DNA of 64,000 nucleotides from Spirochaetota bacterium. Lineage in GTDB: Bacteria; Spirochaetota; UBA4802; UBA5550. The notes beneath the pieces were generated by a model. It ran no database searches. It saw only the letters and a list, made by a program, of their open reading frames with translations, and was not told the origin of the DNA. How positions within the stretch are numbered: position 1 is the first letter of the stretch; each line of letters opens with the position of its first letter. Positions 35,843-43,923 of this stretch are shown one piece after another. Both the position numbers and the translations under genes were made by a program. The stretch spans positions 84,927-148,926 of the forward strand of contig QKCL01000048.1 in assembly GCA_003246895.1 (NCBI GenBank). The letters are read 5' to 3'.

Positions 35843-36955
35843 TTAGCTAATGTGCTGTTTTACAAGTTCCAGCATTCTTCTGACAGGTTCAGCTGCTCCC
35901 CATAGAAGCTGGTCGCCCACCGTAAATGCAGTGAGATATTCTCCTCCAATGAGCATTTTTCTTACCCGTCCCACTGGTACAATATCTTTACCTGAAACGG
36001 CTGCCGGTGTGAGGTACTGAAGGGTAGCTTCCTTTGTGTTATCGACAAAACGGACCCACTGGTTTGCCCCTTTGATCATGGACTCTATCTCATCGAGCGG
36101 TACATTCTTTTTTAGTTTTATGGTAAGTGCCTGACTGTGGCATCTCATTGAGCTGATTCTCACACATATTCCGTCTATTGGAATTACGGGGTCGCTCTGG
36201 AGTATCTTGTTTGTTTCGGCCATGCCTTTCCATTCCTCTTTTGTCTGGCCAAGGTCAACTGGTTTGTCTATCCATGGAATAAGGCTTCCCGCAAGTGGGG
36301 CTCCGAAATTATCAGTGGGAAGTGCACTGTTCATGATCTGAGTTACCTTGCTGTCAAGGTCAAGGATTGATGAAGCTGGATCATCAAGGATTTCTGCAGA
36401 ATCGTTTCCGATTATCTGCATCTGTTTAACAAGTTCGCGCATGTTTTTGGCTCCTGCGCCTGATGCGGCCTGGTATGTCATTGAACTCATCCATTCGATG
36501 AGGCCTTCTCTGAACAGCCCGTTCATTGCCATGAGCATGAGGCTCACTGTGCAGTTTCCGCCCACGTATGTCTTTATCCCGTCTGCAAGGCCTTTTTTTA
36601 TGATTTCACCGTTTACTGGATCGAGAACTATTATGCTGTCCTTTTCCATTCTGAGAGTTGAGGCGGCATCTATCCAGTAGCCGTTCCAGCCGCTGCTGCG
36701 CAGGTCTCCGTATACTTTCGTTGTATAATCTCCTCCCTGACAGCTGAGAATGACATCCATTGTTTTGAGAATCTCAATGTCATGGGCATCCTGCAGTTTA
36801 TCCGGGCCTGTGCCGAGTCCCGGGCCGGGCTGTCCAACCTGTGATGTTGAGAAAAATACAGATTCGATTCCGTCAAAGTTGTTCTCTTTTTTCATTCTGT
36901 CCATCAGTACAGAGCCGACCATTCCGCGCCAGCCCACAAAGCCTACTCTCAGCAT
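35843..36955 (-). CDS. asd: Aspartate-semialdehyde dehydrogenase
   Basis: A 370-residue NADP-dependent enzyme that reduces aspartyl phosphate to aspartate semialdehyde, feeding lysine, diaminopimelate, threonine and methionine synthesis. It matches the proteobacterial type: VGFVGWRGMVGSVLMDRM at the N-terminus, the GGNCTVSLML active-site Cys, the ASGAGAKNMREL loop and RCHSQALTIKLKKNVPL. Length is normal. Its location away from hom-thrC is usual. It starts near a divergent CorA gene and ends with a hairpin. Confidence 0.96.
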   Translation of the reverse strand: MLRVGFVGWRGMVGSVLMDRMKKENNFDGIESVFFSTSQVGQPGPGLGTGPDKLQDAHDIEILKTMDVILSCQGGDYTTKVYGDLRSSGWNGYWIDAASTLRMEKDSIIVLDPVNGEIIKKGLADGIKTYVGGNCTVSLMLMAMNGLFREGLIEWMSSMTYQAASGAGAKNMRELVKQMQIIGNDSAEILDDPASSILDLDSKVTQIMNSALPTDNFGAPLAGSLIPWIDKPVDLGQTKEEWKGMAETNKILQSDPVIPIDGICVRISSMRCHSQALTIKLKKNVPLDEIESMIKGANQWVRFVDNTKEATLQYLTPAAVSGKDIVPVGRVRKMLIGGEYLTAFTVGDQLLWGAAEPVRRMLELVKQHIS

Positions 36956-37158
36956 AGTATTCCCCTCAAGTTTTATATATTAATGTTCATTTTTTCCATT
37001 GTATCAATTTTTAATGCGAAAAAGCTCCTGTCAAGCTTAAAGTGCCCCAGGCAGTGTATTCCTGCAGAGACTGTCTCTGTTTTTTGTTTGAAAAGATTGT
37101 ATGTTTCATTATGATGAAATGGAATTATGAAAAGGGAAGTTTCAGGGGGAGGATCATA

Positions 37159-38256
37159 TTGAAGGGGAAGAATACGCTCTTAAACAGACTCGATTTTTTC
37201 AGGCTCATTCCCGGTACGGGGAAAAGGGCTGTGACGCCCGGGACTGTTCAGTATGTGGGGGTAAAACGCAGTGAAAGGGTGGAGATAGATGCCGTTTACT
37301 ATAACAGGGATTCAAGTACTTTTACAACTGTCCTTGATCTTGATGATATCGACCTTAAGGTCTCTGAGGGCGGTGTTACCTGGATAAATTTTTCAGGTGT
37401 CCATGACCTTGAAATTATAAAAAAGGCGGGGGAGAAGTTCGGAATCAGTTCCCTGACTCTTGAGGATATCGCAAATACAACACAGAGAACCAGGGTGGAT
37501 CTTCAGGATAATTATATCTTCTTTGTTACAAAGGTGGTAAATCCTGAAGGGAAGGGGGCAAGTTCATCCCTGCAGCAGTTGAGCATAATAATGGGTGACG
37601 GATTTCTTCTTACATTTTTTGAGGAGAGGCACGAGTTCCTGGATCCGCTTGTGGAGAGAATAAAAAACGGCATGGGCATGGTAAGAAAGCTCGGGAGCGA
37701 CTATCTCATGTTTGCCATTCTGAATATTTCACTTGAGAATTATTTTTTTGTAATACAGAGCATTGCCGAGATGACAGAGGATATTGAGATCAGGGTTCTT
37801 GAAAATGAAACTGATGTATCTGAGCACGAACTTTACAGGCTCAGGCGCAGGCTTATTTTTCTTATTAAACCGACCCTGCCTCTGAAGGAGGGTATATTCA
37901 GGGTCATGAGATCGGGCCACAGGCTCATTAATTTCCGTACTCTGGAGTTCTATAATGAACTCCATGATCAGGCATCGCATCTTAATGAAACACTGGAGAG
38001 TCTCAAGGAGATTGTCGTGGGGCTCTTTGACCTCTATTTTTCAATGATCAGCAGCAGAACCAACAGAATAATGAAAGTACTCACTGTTTTTGCATCAATC
38101 TTTATTCCTCTTACATTTCTTGCAGGCGTATATGGAATGAATTTTAAATATATTCCAGAGCTTGGGCTTACCTATGGTTACTTTATGTTCTGGGGTATAG
38201 TAATTGTGATGATAGGGATAATGGTCACAATCTTCAGAAAAATGAAGGTCTTTTAA
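37159..38256 (+). CDS. corA: CorA-type magnesium transporter
   Basis: A 365-residue membrane protein from the TTG at 37159, chosen because GGGGGAGGA is five bases upstream; in-frame ATGs at 37111 and 37042 lack a site. The N-terminal cytoplasmic part is alpha/beta; a long helix precedes two C-terminal membrane helices, ISSRTNRIMKVLTVFASIFIP and the next, with the GMN motif (YGMNFKYIPEL) of CorA between them. It imports Mg(II) or, less often, Ni(II)/Co(II). The two charged ends fit the pentameric channel. Its stop codon is adjacent to the stop of the convergent transglycosylase gene. Confidence 0.93.
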   Translation: MKGKNTLLNRLDFFRLIPGTGKRAVTPGTVQYVGVKRSERVEIDAVYYNRDSSTFTTVLDLDDIDLKVSEGGVTWINFSGVHDLEIIKKAGEKFGISSLTLEDIANTTQRTRVDLQDNYIFFVTKVVNPEGKGASSSLQQLSIIMGDGFLLTFFEERHEFLDPLVERIKNGMGMVRKLGSDYLMFAILNISLENYFFVIQSIAEMTEDIEIRVLENETDVSEHELYRLRRRLIFLIKPTLPLKEGIFRVMRSGHRLINFRTLEFYNELHDQASHLNETLESLKEIVVGLFDLYFSMISSRTNRIMKVLTVFASIFIPLTFLAGVYGMNFKYIPELGLTYGYFMFWGIVIVMIGIMVTIFRKMKVF

Positions 38257-39414
38257 TCAGATGGGGATGTAAATAATCTGCCCTATTTTTATATAATAGG
38301 GCTTTTGAATTTCGTTGAGTCTTGCAATCACAGAAATACTTGTTCTGCTTTTTGCAGCTATTTTTGAAATGGAATCTCCTCTTTTGACGCGGTATCTTTT
38401 TACTGACCTGATTCCGTTTTTGTAGAGCAGATTCTTGTTTTTTTCGAACTTTTCTTTTGCCTCTTCCGGCAGTCTGAGCCTGAAGTCTTTTACTGTGGGG
38501 GGTGTAATTGACATTTTGATTTCAGGGTTATATTTTTTTATTGTTTCCCTGTCCACATTGCAGACTCTTGAGACATCATTTATATTTACAGAATACTTCA
38601 GGGTAACAGTATCTGTTTTTTCTGTGTTCAGGTTTTTTATTTCATCCTCAATGCCGAAGAGCTTCTGGTTTTTGTATATTATTAAAAGAGCAAGGTATCT
38701 TGGTACATATTGACTTGTCTCCTGCGAAAGAACACCTGCCTCCTGAAGCTGCCATATGTTTTTCGCTCCGGTTTTCTGCATTGCTCTCCTGACCTGTCCC
38801 CCGCCTCCGTTATATGCGGCAAGTGCCAGATCCCATGAATTAAACATGCTGTGAAGATGTCTCAGGTGTCTGATGGCAGCTGTTGTTGATTTTTCAATAT
38901 CCCTGCGCTCCTCTACCCATTTGTCTCCCCTGAGATCAAAGTGCTGTGATGTGGATTTCAGAAACTGCCAGAGGCCCACTGCATTGCTTCTGGAAACCGC
39001 CATGGGATCAAAACCGCTCTCAAGAAGAGGCAGCAGGGCTATTTCCTTGGGAATATCCCTGTTCTCTTCAAATATGCCATAAATTATATCAAGGTATATC
39101 TCGGATCTTTCTATTGCCCTGATTACATATTCCCGGCCAACTGTGAGGTAAAGATATATATATTTTCTGACCTCCTGCTTTCTGCAGATGGAGAGGTCAT
39201 TGACTGCGTAAAAAAGTTTCTTATCACTTAAATCTGGCAGATAGAGTATATCCTTTTCAGGATTGAATTCCTGAACTTTTTTAAGGCCTTCACTGGAATA
39301 CTTGTTGTCTGTGAACAGATCAAAAAGCCCCCATGAGAAAACCCATTTATTGTACCCGAAGAAAATAAATGTGATAAGAGGTAATATTATGATTGATTTT
39401 TTAATAAAATTCAC
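38257..39414 (-). CDS. MltD-type lytic transglycosylase with LysM domain
   Basis: A 385-residue exported enzyme that cleaves peptidoglycan glycan strands. One N-terminal hydrophobic segment (signal anchor or signal peptide without lipobox) is followed by a GEWL-type lysozyme fold (about residues 105-250): ALLPLLESGFDPMA holds the catalytic Glu, AVGLWQFLKSTSQHF and LALAAYNGGGGQVRRA follow, then a C-terminal LysM domain (about 340-385; YRVKRGDSISKIAAKSRTS, ending in IGQIIYIPI). This order is that of MltD. Other MltD proteins carry a lipobox and more LysM repeats; this one has one. Transcribed alone. Confidence 0.9.
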   Translation of the reverse strand: MNFIKKSIIILPLITFIFFGYNKWVFSWGLFDLFTDNKYSSEGLKKVQEFNPEKDILYLPDLSDKKLFYAVNDLSICRKQEVRKYIYLYLTVGREYVIRAIERSEIYLDIIYGIFEENRDIPKEIALLPLLESGFDPMAVSRSNAVGLWQFLKSTSQHFDLRGDKWVEERRDIEKSTTAAIRHLRHLHSMFNSWDLALAAYNGGGGQVRRAMQKTGAKNIWQLQEAGVLSQETSQYVPRYLALLIIYKNQKLFGIEDEIKNLNTEKTDTVTLKYSVNINDVSRVCNVDRETIKKYNPEIKMSITPPTVKDFRLRLPEEAKEKFEKNKNLLYKNGIRSVKRYRVKRGDSISKIAAKSRTSISVIARLNEIQKPYYIKIGQIIYIPI

Positions 39415-39578
39415 TCCCGTCCCTCTGAATCATTTTTCGGGACAAAATTTATTATTCAGGTTTTATGACAATTGTTTTTTAATAAATTTTACTTTTTTTT
39501 CAAGAAATTTTCTTTTTTGAGCCTTTATTTTATTCAAATTTTATCAAAAATAAAAAAAGAGTTGTCCAAAAGTGATTT

Positions 39579-40451
39579 ATGCTGCATAAAAAGTGCATGG
39601 AAAGGACGAATATTTTAGTTTGCAGTGATGCCTTAATGGGAAGGGAGCTTTCTTCGGAAATTGAAAAACTCAGAATAAATGTTCAGACTGTTCCTGTATC
39701 CGGTTTCGCGTCATATAACCTTGAAAAGACCGATATTCTGATATTTTATATTGATGATTTTTCCCTTGCTGAAAGGTATTGTGAATTATTCAATGACAGG
39801 AGGATGGACGGGATTTTTAAAATCATCATAAGCAGTGAATCCTTTCGTGAATCCTTTCTTGAAAAATTTTCAAACTCCGAAGATGTGCAGTTTTTTCTTG
39901 TCCCTCTTAATGTCAGTGAATTTCTTTTTTCCCTTGAGAAAGTTGTTCTGGTTGATCAGTACAAGAGAGTCCTGCAGGGGATTTCAAATGATTCAGTATC
40001 AAGGCTCAGTAATATAAAAAGAGTTCTTTTTTCTGAAGATAATGGCTTCGGGAGCCCTGTCCGGGACCGTAATTTTCTTGTTGATCTTCTTGATTTTGAG
40101 AAAAAAATCATTATGGAACAGGTGGCATTGAATGAGTCTGTACGTGAAATCGCCACACTCAGAAATGTGGAATTTTCCGCATTGAGAGACAGGATTGAGG
40201 CCGAGGAGCACCTTGAGCAGATGCGCAGGGATGAACTCATTGAAGCCCGAAGAATCATTGAAGCCCAGGAAGTACTCATAGACCATTCTGCAAGGGAACT
40301 GCATGAGGCAAACAGAATAATAGACGCCAGGGAAACTGTTGAGGAGTTAAGCAGGAATGAAGCACTGTCTCTGCGTGAAGAGATTAATTCGCTTAAAAAT
40401 GAGAACATGATTCTTAAAGAAAAAATAAAACAATTGACTGATTCTGTTTAG
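39579..40451 (+). CDS. Degenerate receiver domain with 21-residue coiled-coil repeats
   Basis: A 290-residue cytoplasmic protein. Residues about 8-125 look like a CheY-type fold: TNILVCSDALMGRELSSEI, then DILIFYIDDFS and KIIISSES, with alternating strands and helices, but the phospho-acceptor Asp and Lys pattern of true receivers is not clear. After a linker (about 130-195) the C-terminus is a long coiled coil with three units of 21 residues (198-218, 219-239, 240-260), each like EARRIIEAQEVL with Ala, Ile and Glu at fixed positions. I have seen this repeat type in other spirochaetal proteins. Function unknown; a scaffold for signalling is possible. The start may instead be the ATG at 39597. 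Confidence 0.7.
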   Translation: MLHKKCMERTNILVCSDALMGRELSSEIEKLRINVQTVPVSGFASYNLEKTDILIFYIDDFSLAERYCELFNDRRMDGIFKIIISSESFRESFLEKFSNSEDVQFFLVPLNVSEFLFSLEKVVLVDQYKRVLQGISNDSVSRLSNIKRVLFSEDNGFGSPVRDRNFLVDLLDFEKKIIMEQVALNESVREIATLRNVEFSALRDRIEAEEHLEQMRRDELIEARRIIEAQEVLIDHSARELHEANRIIDARETVEELSRNEALSLREEINSLKNENMILKEKIKQLTDSV

Positions 40452-40500
40452 TCTTCAAATATAAAATTATTAAGTATAAGTATATGTTGACGGGTGTTAT

Positions 40501-40773
40501 ATGGAATGGGAAAAAATCCTTGCGGAATCTGTGAAAGACGGAATAATCAAGGAACTGCATCTTAGAAAGCTTCCGGTATTAAAGACTGTTGATAACTGGA
40601 AAAAAGTTGAACTCATCGGATGGGTGGACCATCAGATGAAGTATACTTATTATAAGGGTGGACTTGTAAAAGTTAACAACAGGCTGTATTTTGTGCAGGA
40701 TAAAACCATCAAGGCGCTTCAGGGATTTATGAACTGGGATTTTCCCACAAGAATAAAAGTTATTGAGGATTAG
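40501..40773 (+). CDS. Small unknown protein
   Basis: A 90-residue protein with mixed strands and helices: MEWEKILAESVKDGIIKELH, then WKKVELIGWVDHQMKYTYYK and VNNRLYFVQDKTIKALQ. The composition and codon use fit a real gene in this genome. No signal peptide or membrane segment. It lies 50 bases after the receiver/coiled-coil gene on the same strand and may share its transcript. Family not recognised. Confidence 0.62.
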   Translation: MEWEKILAESVKDGIIKELHLRKLPVLKTVDNWKKVELIGWVDHQMKYTYYKGGLVKVNNRLYFVQDKTIKALQGFMNWDFPTRIKVIED

Positions 40774-40811
40774 TAAGAATAACTGAACTTTTTACCGTGA
40801 AATCATTGTCT

Positions 40812-42740
40812 TCAGTCGTTTTTTTCAAATACATTCAGCACAACATCGAATTTTTTTGAAAATTTTACCAGGTCATCGATTGATTCCTTGTCTATGAGCA
40901 TGTAATTGTCTGCAATTCTTTTCTTTATTATTTTGGCAAGGCTGCTGTATGAGAGCTCATCAATAAAACTGCTGTGGCTTGTATAAACGAGAATTGATTT
41001 TGATATGTCAATCCGTATGGTCTGGTTTGTCCAGTCTTCAAGCAGAAATTCGAGATTCTGCGGCAGTTCATTTTTGGCGTAAGTTTTTAACCTGTCTATG
41101 AATTGTTCAATATCCATTCCCCTTTTGTTTGCATTTATTACGGAACTTTTTGTGATAGCACACTGCAGAATGGTGTCTCTGTTCACTATGTCTGTAAATG
41201 CCTGTATTACATAAAGATCTCTGGGGTCTATTTCCCTTTCGTCAATCATGAGGTTAAAATCAGGATTGATTATTATGCATTTTTTCTTTTCAGTGCTTTC
41301 AAGTTTTTTCTTTTTCCCCCGGAGAAGGTGAATAAGCTCTTCTCCCTGTGTGGTAATAAGAAACTTTCCTTTCTCGATATCTATAAGCCCAAGGATTGTC
41401 AGAAAAGTAAGTGCTTCGTGGAAATTTCTGTTCAGTTCTTCAATGTCGCTTCCGCTGGTGCCGCCGCTTATGTTTGACAGTATCGATGAGGCGGTATAGG
41501 CAGCATGGAGCTGGCTGTAGCCTGAAATTTTAAGTTTTTCGGCAGTTTTTAACAGTATTTTCAGACTTTCTGTTCCGGGAATTCTGACAGTATTGTCAAA
41601 ATGCTCATCTCTGCCTTTTAGCTCTGAAATACTGCTGAAAAGCTGTTTTATCAAAAGAACAGGATCTTCAATATGCCCGGAAATATTTTTCAGACTTACA
41701 GTCCCTATATCTTTTTCCAGCCAGAGAACATGCAGAATGTTCAGTATCTGCATTGAAAAAAAGGCCGCTGTTTCTTCATCAATGGGATTCCCGCTGGAAT
41801 CTGTGAGTTCCATCATATAGTCGGCTATCTTTTTTATGTCAATTTTTCTGAAATGATCCTGCTTTGTCAGGAAAATTCCCGAAGATGAAACAATGTCATA
41901 TGTGTGAAGTGCATTTATCAGTGAATTGAATCCGTTTGAGGATGTTGAGGTCTTTTTCAGTTCATTTTTTTTGAGGGAGAGGACAACTTTCAGAACCTCG
42001 GACTGATTGATGCTCAGTAGTGTGTTCAGTTTTTCGGAAACAACATAATGTATTTTTATCATCCCCTTTTGCTGAAATTCGGTGATCACCTTGTCGGCAC
42101 CTTTTATGTCGGAATCAAGCAGCTGTTCAATATTTACAAGATTGCCGTTGGATGCAATAAAGTTGAGTACTTCATGGTATTTAATTTCTTTCTTGTCGTG
42201 TGACGTTTCGTGATGCTGCAGAAGAGCTTCTGTGATGTTTTCCATGTGGGATTTAAGTCTGGAAATTTCAGATACTTTAAAGAACTCGAATATTTCAGTG
42301 ATGCAGTAGATTTTATCCATTCTTTTATTCAGGAGCTGTCTGTTCTTTATAACATAAACAAGAAGCAGGTTGCTCAGGTTTGATATCGAGTTTTCAATGT
42401 CTGTTAACTCAATGGCGGTTTCCTTTTGAAGCTCCCCGAGGGTAATGCCGTCATGTCCGGAGTATATATGTTTAAGAAGTTTCAGTTCCGGAGGGGAAAG
42501 CGTGTTTATTAGTGAGTGAAAATGGCAGACATTGACAATGGCGCTGACAATTTTTGACCCGGTCAATCCTCTGGCGCCGAGTCTGGAAGATAACTCCTGA
42601 ACCCTGTCTGCAGATAATTTATTTATTATATCTTCTAAGTTTTTCATGTTAAAAAGTTGTGGACACTTCTTATATACTATTTTAAATGTACGGTGTAATT
42701 TTTGCAATAAGTTTTGTGTTTTTATACTAAAATGTTGCAT
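40812..42740 (-). CDS. Large XPB-type helicase-associated domain protein
   Basis: A 642-residue cytoplasmic protein. Most of it is helical with winged-helix-like segments. From about residue 500 it reads KCIIINPDFNLMIDEREIDP, IQAFTDIVNRDTILQCAITK, IEQFIDRLKTYAKNELPQNLEFLLEDW, the arrangement of the XPB/Ssl2-type helicase-associated domain (Helicase_C_3, PF13625). This domain normally accompanies an XPB helicase on the same or adjacent gene; here no helicase gene is nearby. The start at 42740 is preferred because GAGG precedes it by five bases; an ATG at 42647 lacks a site. Divergent from lepB by about 54 bases. Confidence 0.75.
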   Translation of the reverse strand: MQHFSIKTQNLLQKLHRTFKIVYKKCPQLFNMKNLEDIINKLSADRVQELSSRLGARGLTGSKIVSAIVNVCHFHSLINTLSPPELKLLKHIYSGHDGITLGELQKETAIELTDIENSISNLSNLLLVYVIKNRQLLNKRMDKIYCITEIFEFFKVSEISRLKSHMENITEALLQHHETSHDKKEIKYHEVLNFIASNGNLVNIEQLLDSDIKGADKVITEFQQKGMIKIHYVVSEKLNTLLSINQSEVLKVVLSLKKNELKKTSTSSNGFNSLINALHTYDIVSSSGIFLTKQDHFRKIDIKKIADYMMELTDSSGNPIDEETAAFFSMQILNILHVLWLEKDIGTVSLKNISGHIEDPVLLIKQLFSSISELKGRDEHFDNTVRIPGTESLKILLKTAEKLKISGYSQLHAAYTASSILSNISGGTSGSDIEELNRNFHEALTFLTILGLIDIEKGKFLITTQGEELIHLLRGKKKKLESTEKKKCIIINPDFNLMIDEREIDPRDLYVIQAFTDIVNRDTILQCAITKSSVINANKRGMDIEQFIDRLKTYAKNELPQNLEFLLEDWTNQTIRIDISKSILVYTSHSSFIDELSYSSLAKIIKKRIADNYMLIDKESIDDLVKFSKKFDVVLNVFEKND

Positions 42741-42794
42741 TTTTCCTCATAAAACTTATATGATTTATTGTTAAGTGTCCACAAGGAGTTTCAG

Positions 42795-43898
42795 ATGATT
42801 CAGTTTTTCAGGTATAAAAAGACAGAGCATATCAACACGGATTTTAAAATAATTGCGGGACGGGATGCCCGTAAATTTTTTTTAAAAAGGGCCTTTTATC
42901 TTTTTCTTTTTATCTATTCCACTTTGTTTCTTGCAGTTGCTATTCCATTCGTAGAAACTCCATGCATGCCCATTTATTTTCTGGGAAGTGTTGCTACAGG
43001 CATATACATTGCCCGTTTGATTAATCATATTGCAAAATACATGAAATATAAAAACGGCGGAATAAGAGTAACCGGTGAGTATATTGAACTAACCGATTTA
43101 AAGCAGACTTTGCGTATTCCAGCCGGAGAGGTGACATACCTTGAGATAAACATGCTGGGGAACCTTGTTATCAGGGAAAAACATGCTTCATATGCTTTCC
43201 CCAGACTTCTTCTTAAAAAAGAACATACTGAGGAGCTGTCCATGCTTTTTGAGGATATGGCTCCTAAAAGAAGTGTGCTTTTCAGAAAAATCTGGGAATT
43301 CACTGATGCAATTGTTGTCGCGCTGGTTCTCGCTGTTCATATCATACAGTATGTTATTCAGGCATATTATATCCCTACCTCGTCCATGGAGGACACCCTG
43401 AAGGTTGGCGATCATCTTTTCGTTGAAAAAATCACTTATGGCCCAATTATACCCCAGATGCTCGGTATGGATAAGCCTAAGCATCTTGATTTTCTTGGGA
43501 TACGTTCGCTTCAGAGGGGAGATATAGTTATCTTTACTCCTCCAATTGAAAGTGAGAAACATAAGGATTACATAAAGAGATGTATAGCTCTTCCGGGTGA
43601 TGATTTTCGCATAAAAAACAGCAAGGTCTATATCAACGGCAGGGAACAGAATGAGCCATATACCCTTGGAAAACCGACAAACTATGATAATTTTAATATA
43701 ACCAGAAATGTAAGCATTGAGGGCAAGGTTCCGGAAGGCAAGATTGTGGTGCTCGGAGACAACAGAACCAATTCCTCTGATGGAAGATATTTCGGATATC
43801 TTGATATAAGTTCCATAAAGGGGAGAGCCTTTATACTTTACTGGAATACTAGCCAGATTTTCAGCGGCGATTTTTCCAGGATAGGACTCATAAGGTAG
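42795..43898 (+). CDS. lepB: Signal peptidase I with long N-terminal extension
   Basis: A 367-residue membrane protease that cleaves signal peptides from exported proteins. The ATG at 42795 has AAGGAG at seven bases. Residues 1-175 form two early hydrophobic helices and a region with strands (GGIRVTGEYIELTDLKQTLR) not found in ordinary signal peptidases. The catalytic Ser197 is in YYIPTSSMEDTL (box B) and Lys261 in DYIKRCIALPGDD (box D); GDNRTNSSDGRYFG (box E) follows. The extra N-terminal domain resembles a PH-like or regulatory module. First gene of an operon with the transpeptidase and the Maf-like protein. Confidence 0.93.
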   Translation: MIQFFRYKKTEHINTDFKIIAGRDARKFFLKRAFYLFLFIYSTLFLAVAIPFVETPCMPIYFLGSVATGIYIARLINHIAKYMKYKNGGIRVTGEYIELTDLKQTLRIPAGEVTYLEINMLGNLVIREKHASYAFPRLLLKKEHTEELSMLFEDMAPKRSVLFRKIWEFTDAIVVALVLAVHIIQYVIQAYYIPTSSMEDTLKVGDHLFVEKITYGPIIPQMLGMDKPKHLDFLGIRSLQRGDIVIFTPPIESEKHKDYIKRCIALPGDDFRIKNSKVYINGREQNEPYTLGKPTNYDNFNITRNVSIEGKVPEGKIVVLGDNRTNSSDGRYFGYLDISSIKGRAFILYWNTSQIFSGDFSRIGLIR

Positions 43899-43923
43899 AA
43901 GGCAGGAAAAGCTTAAACCTCAT

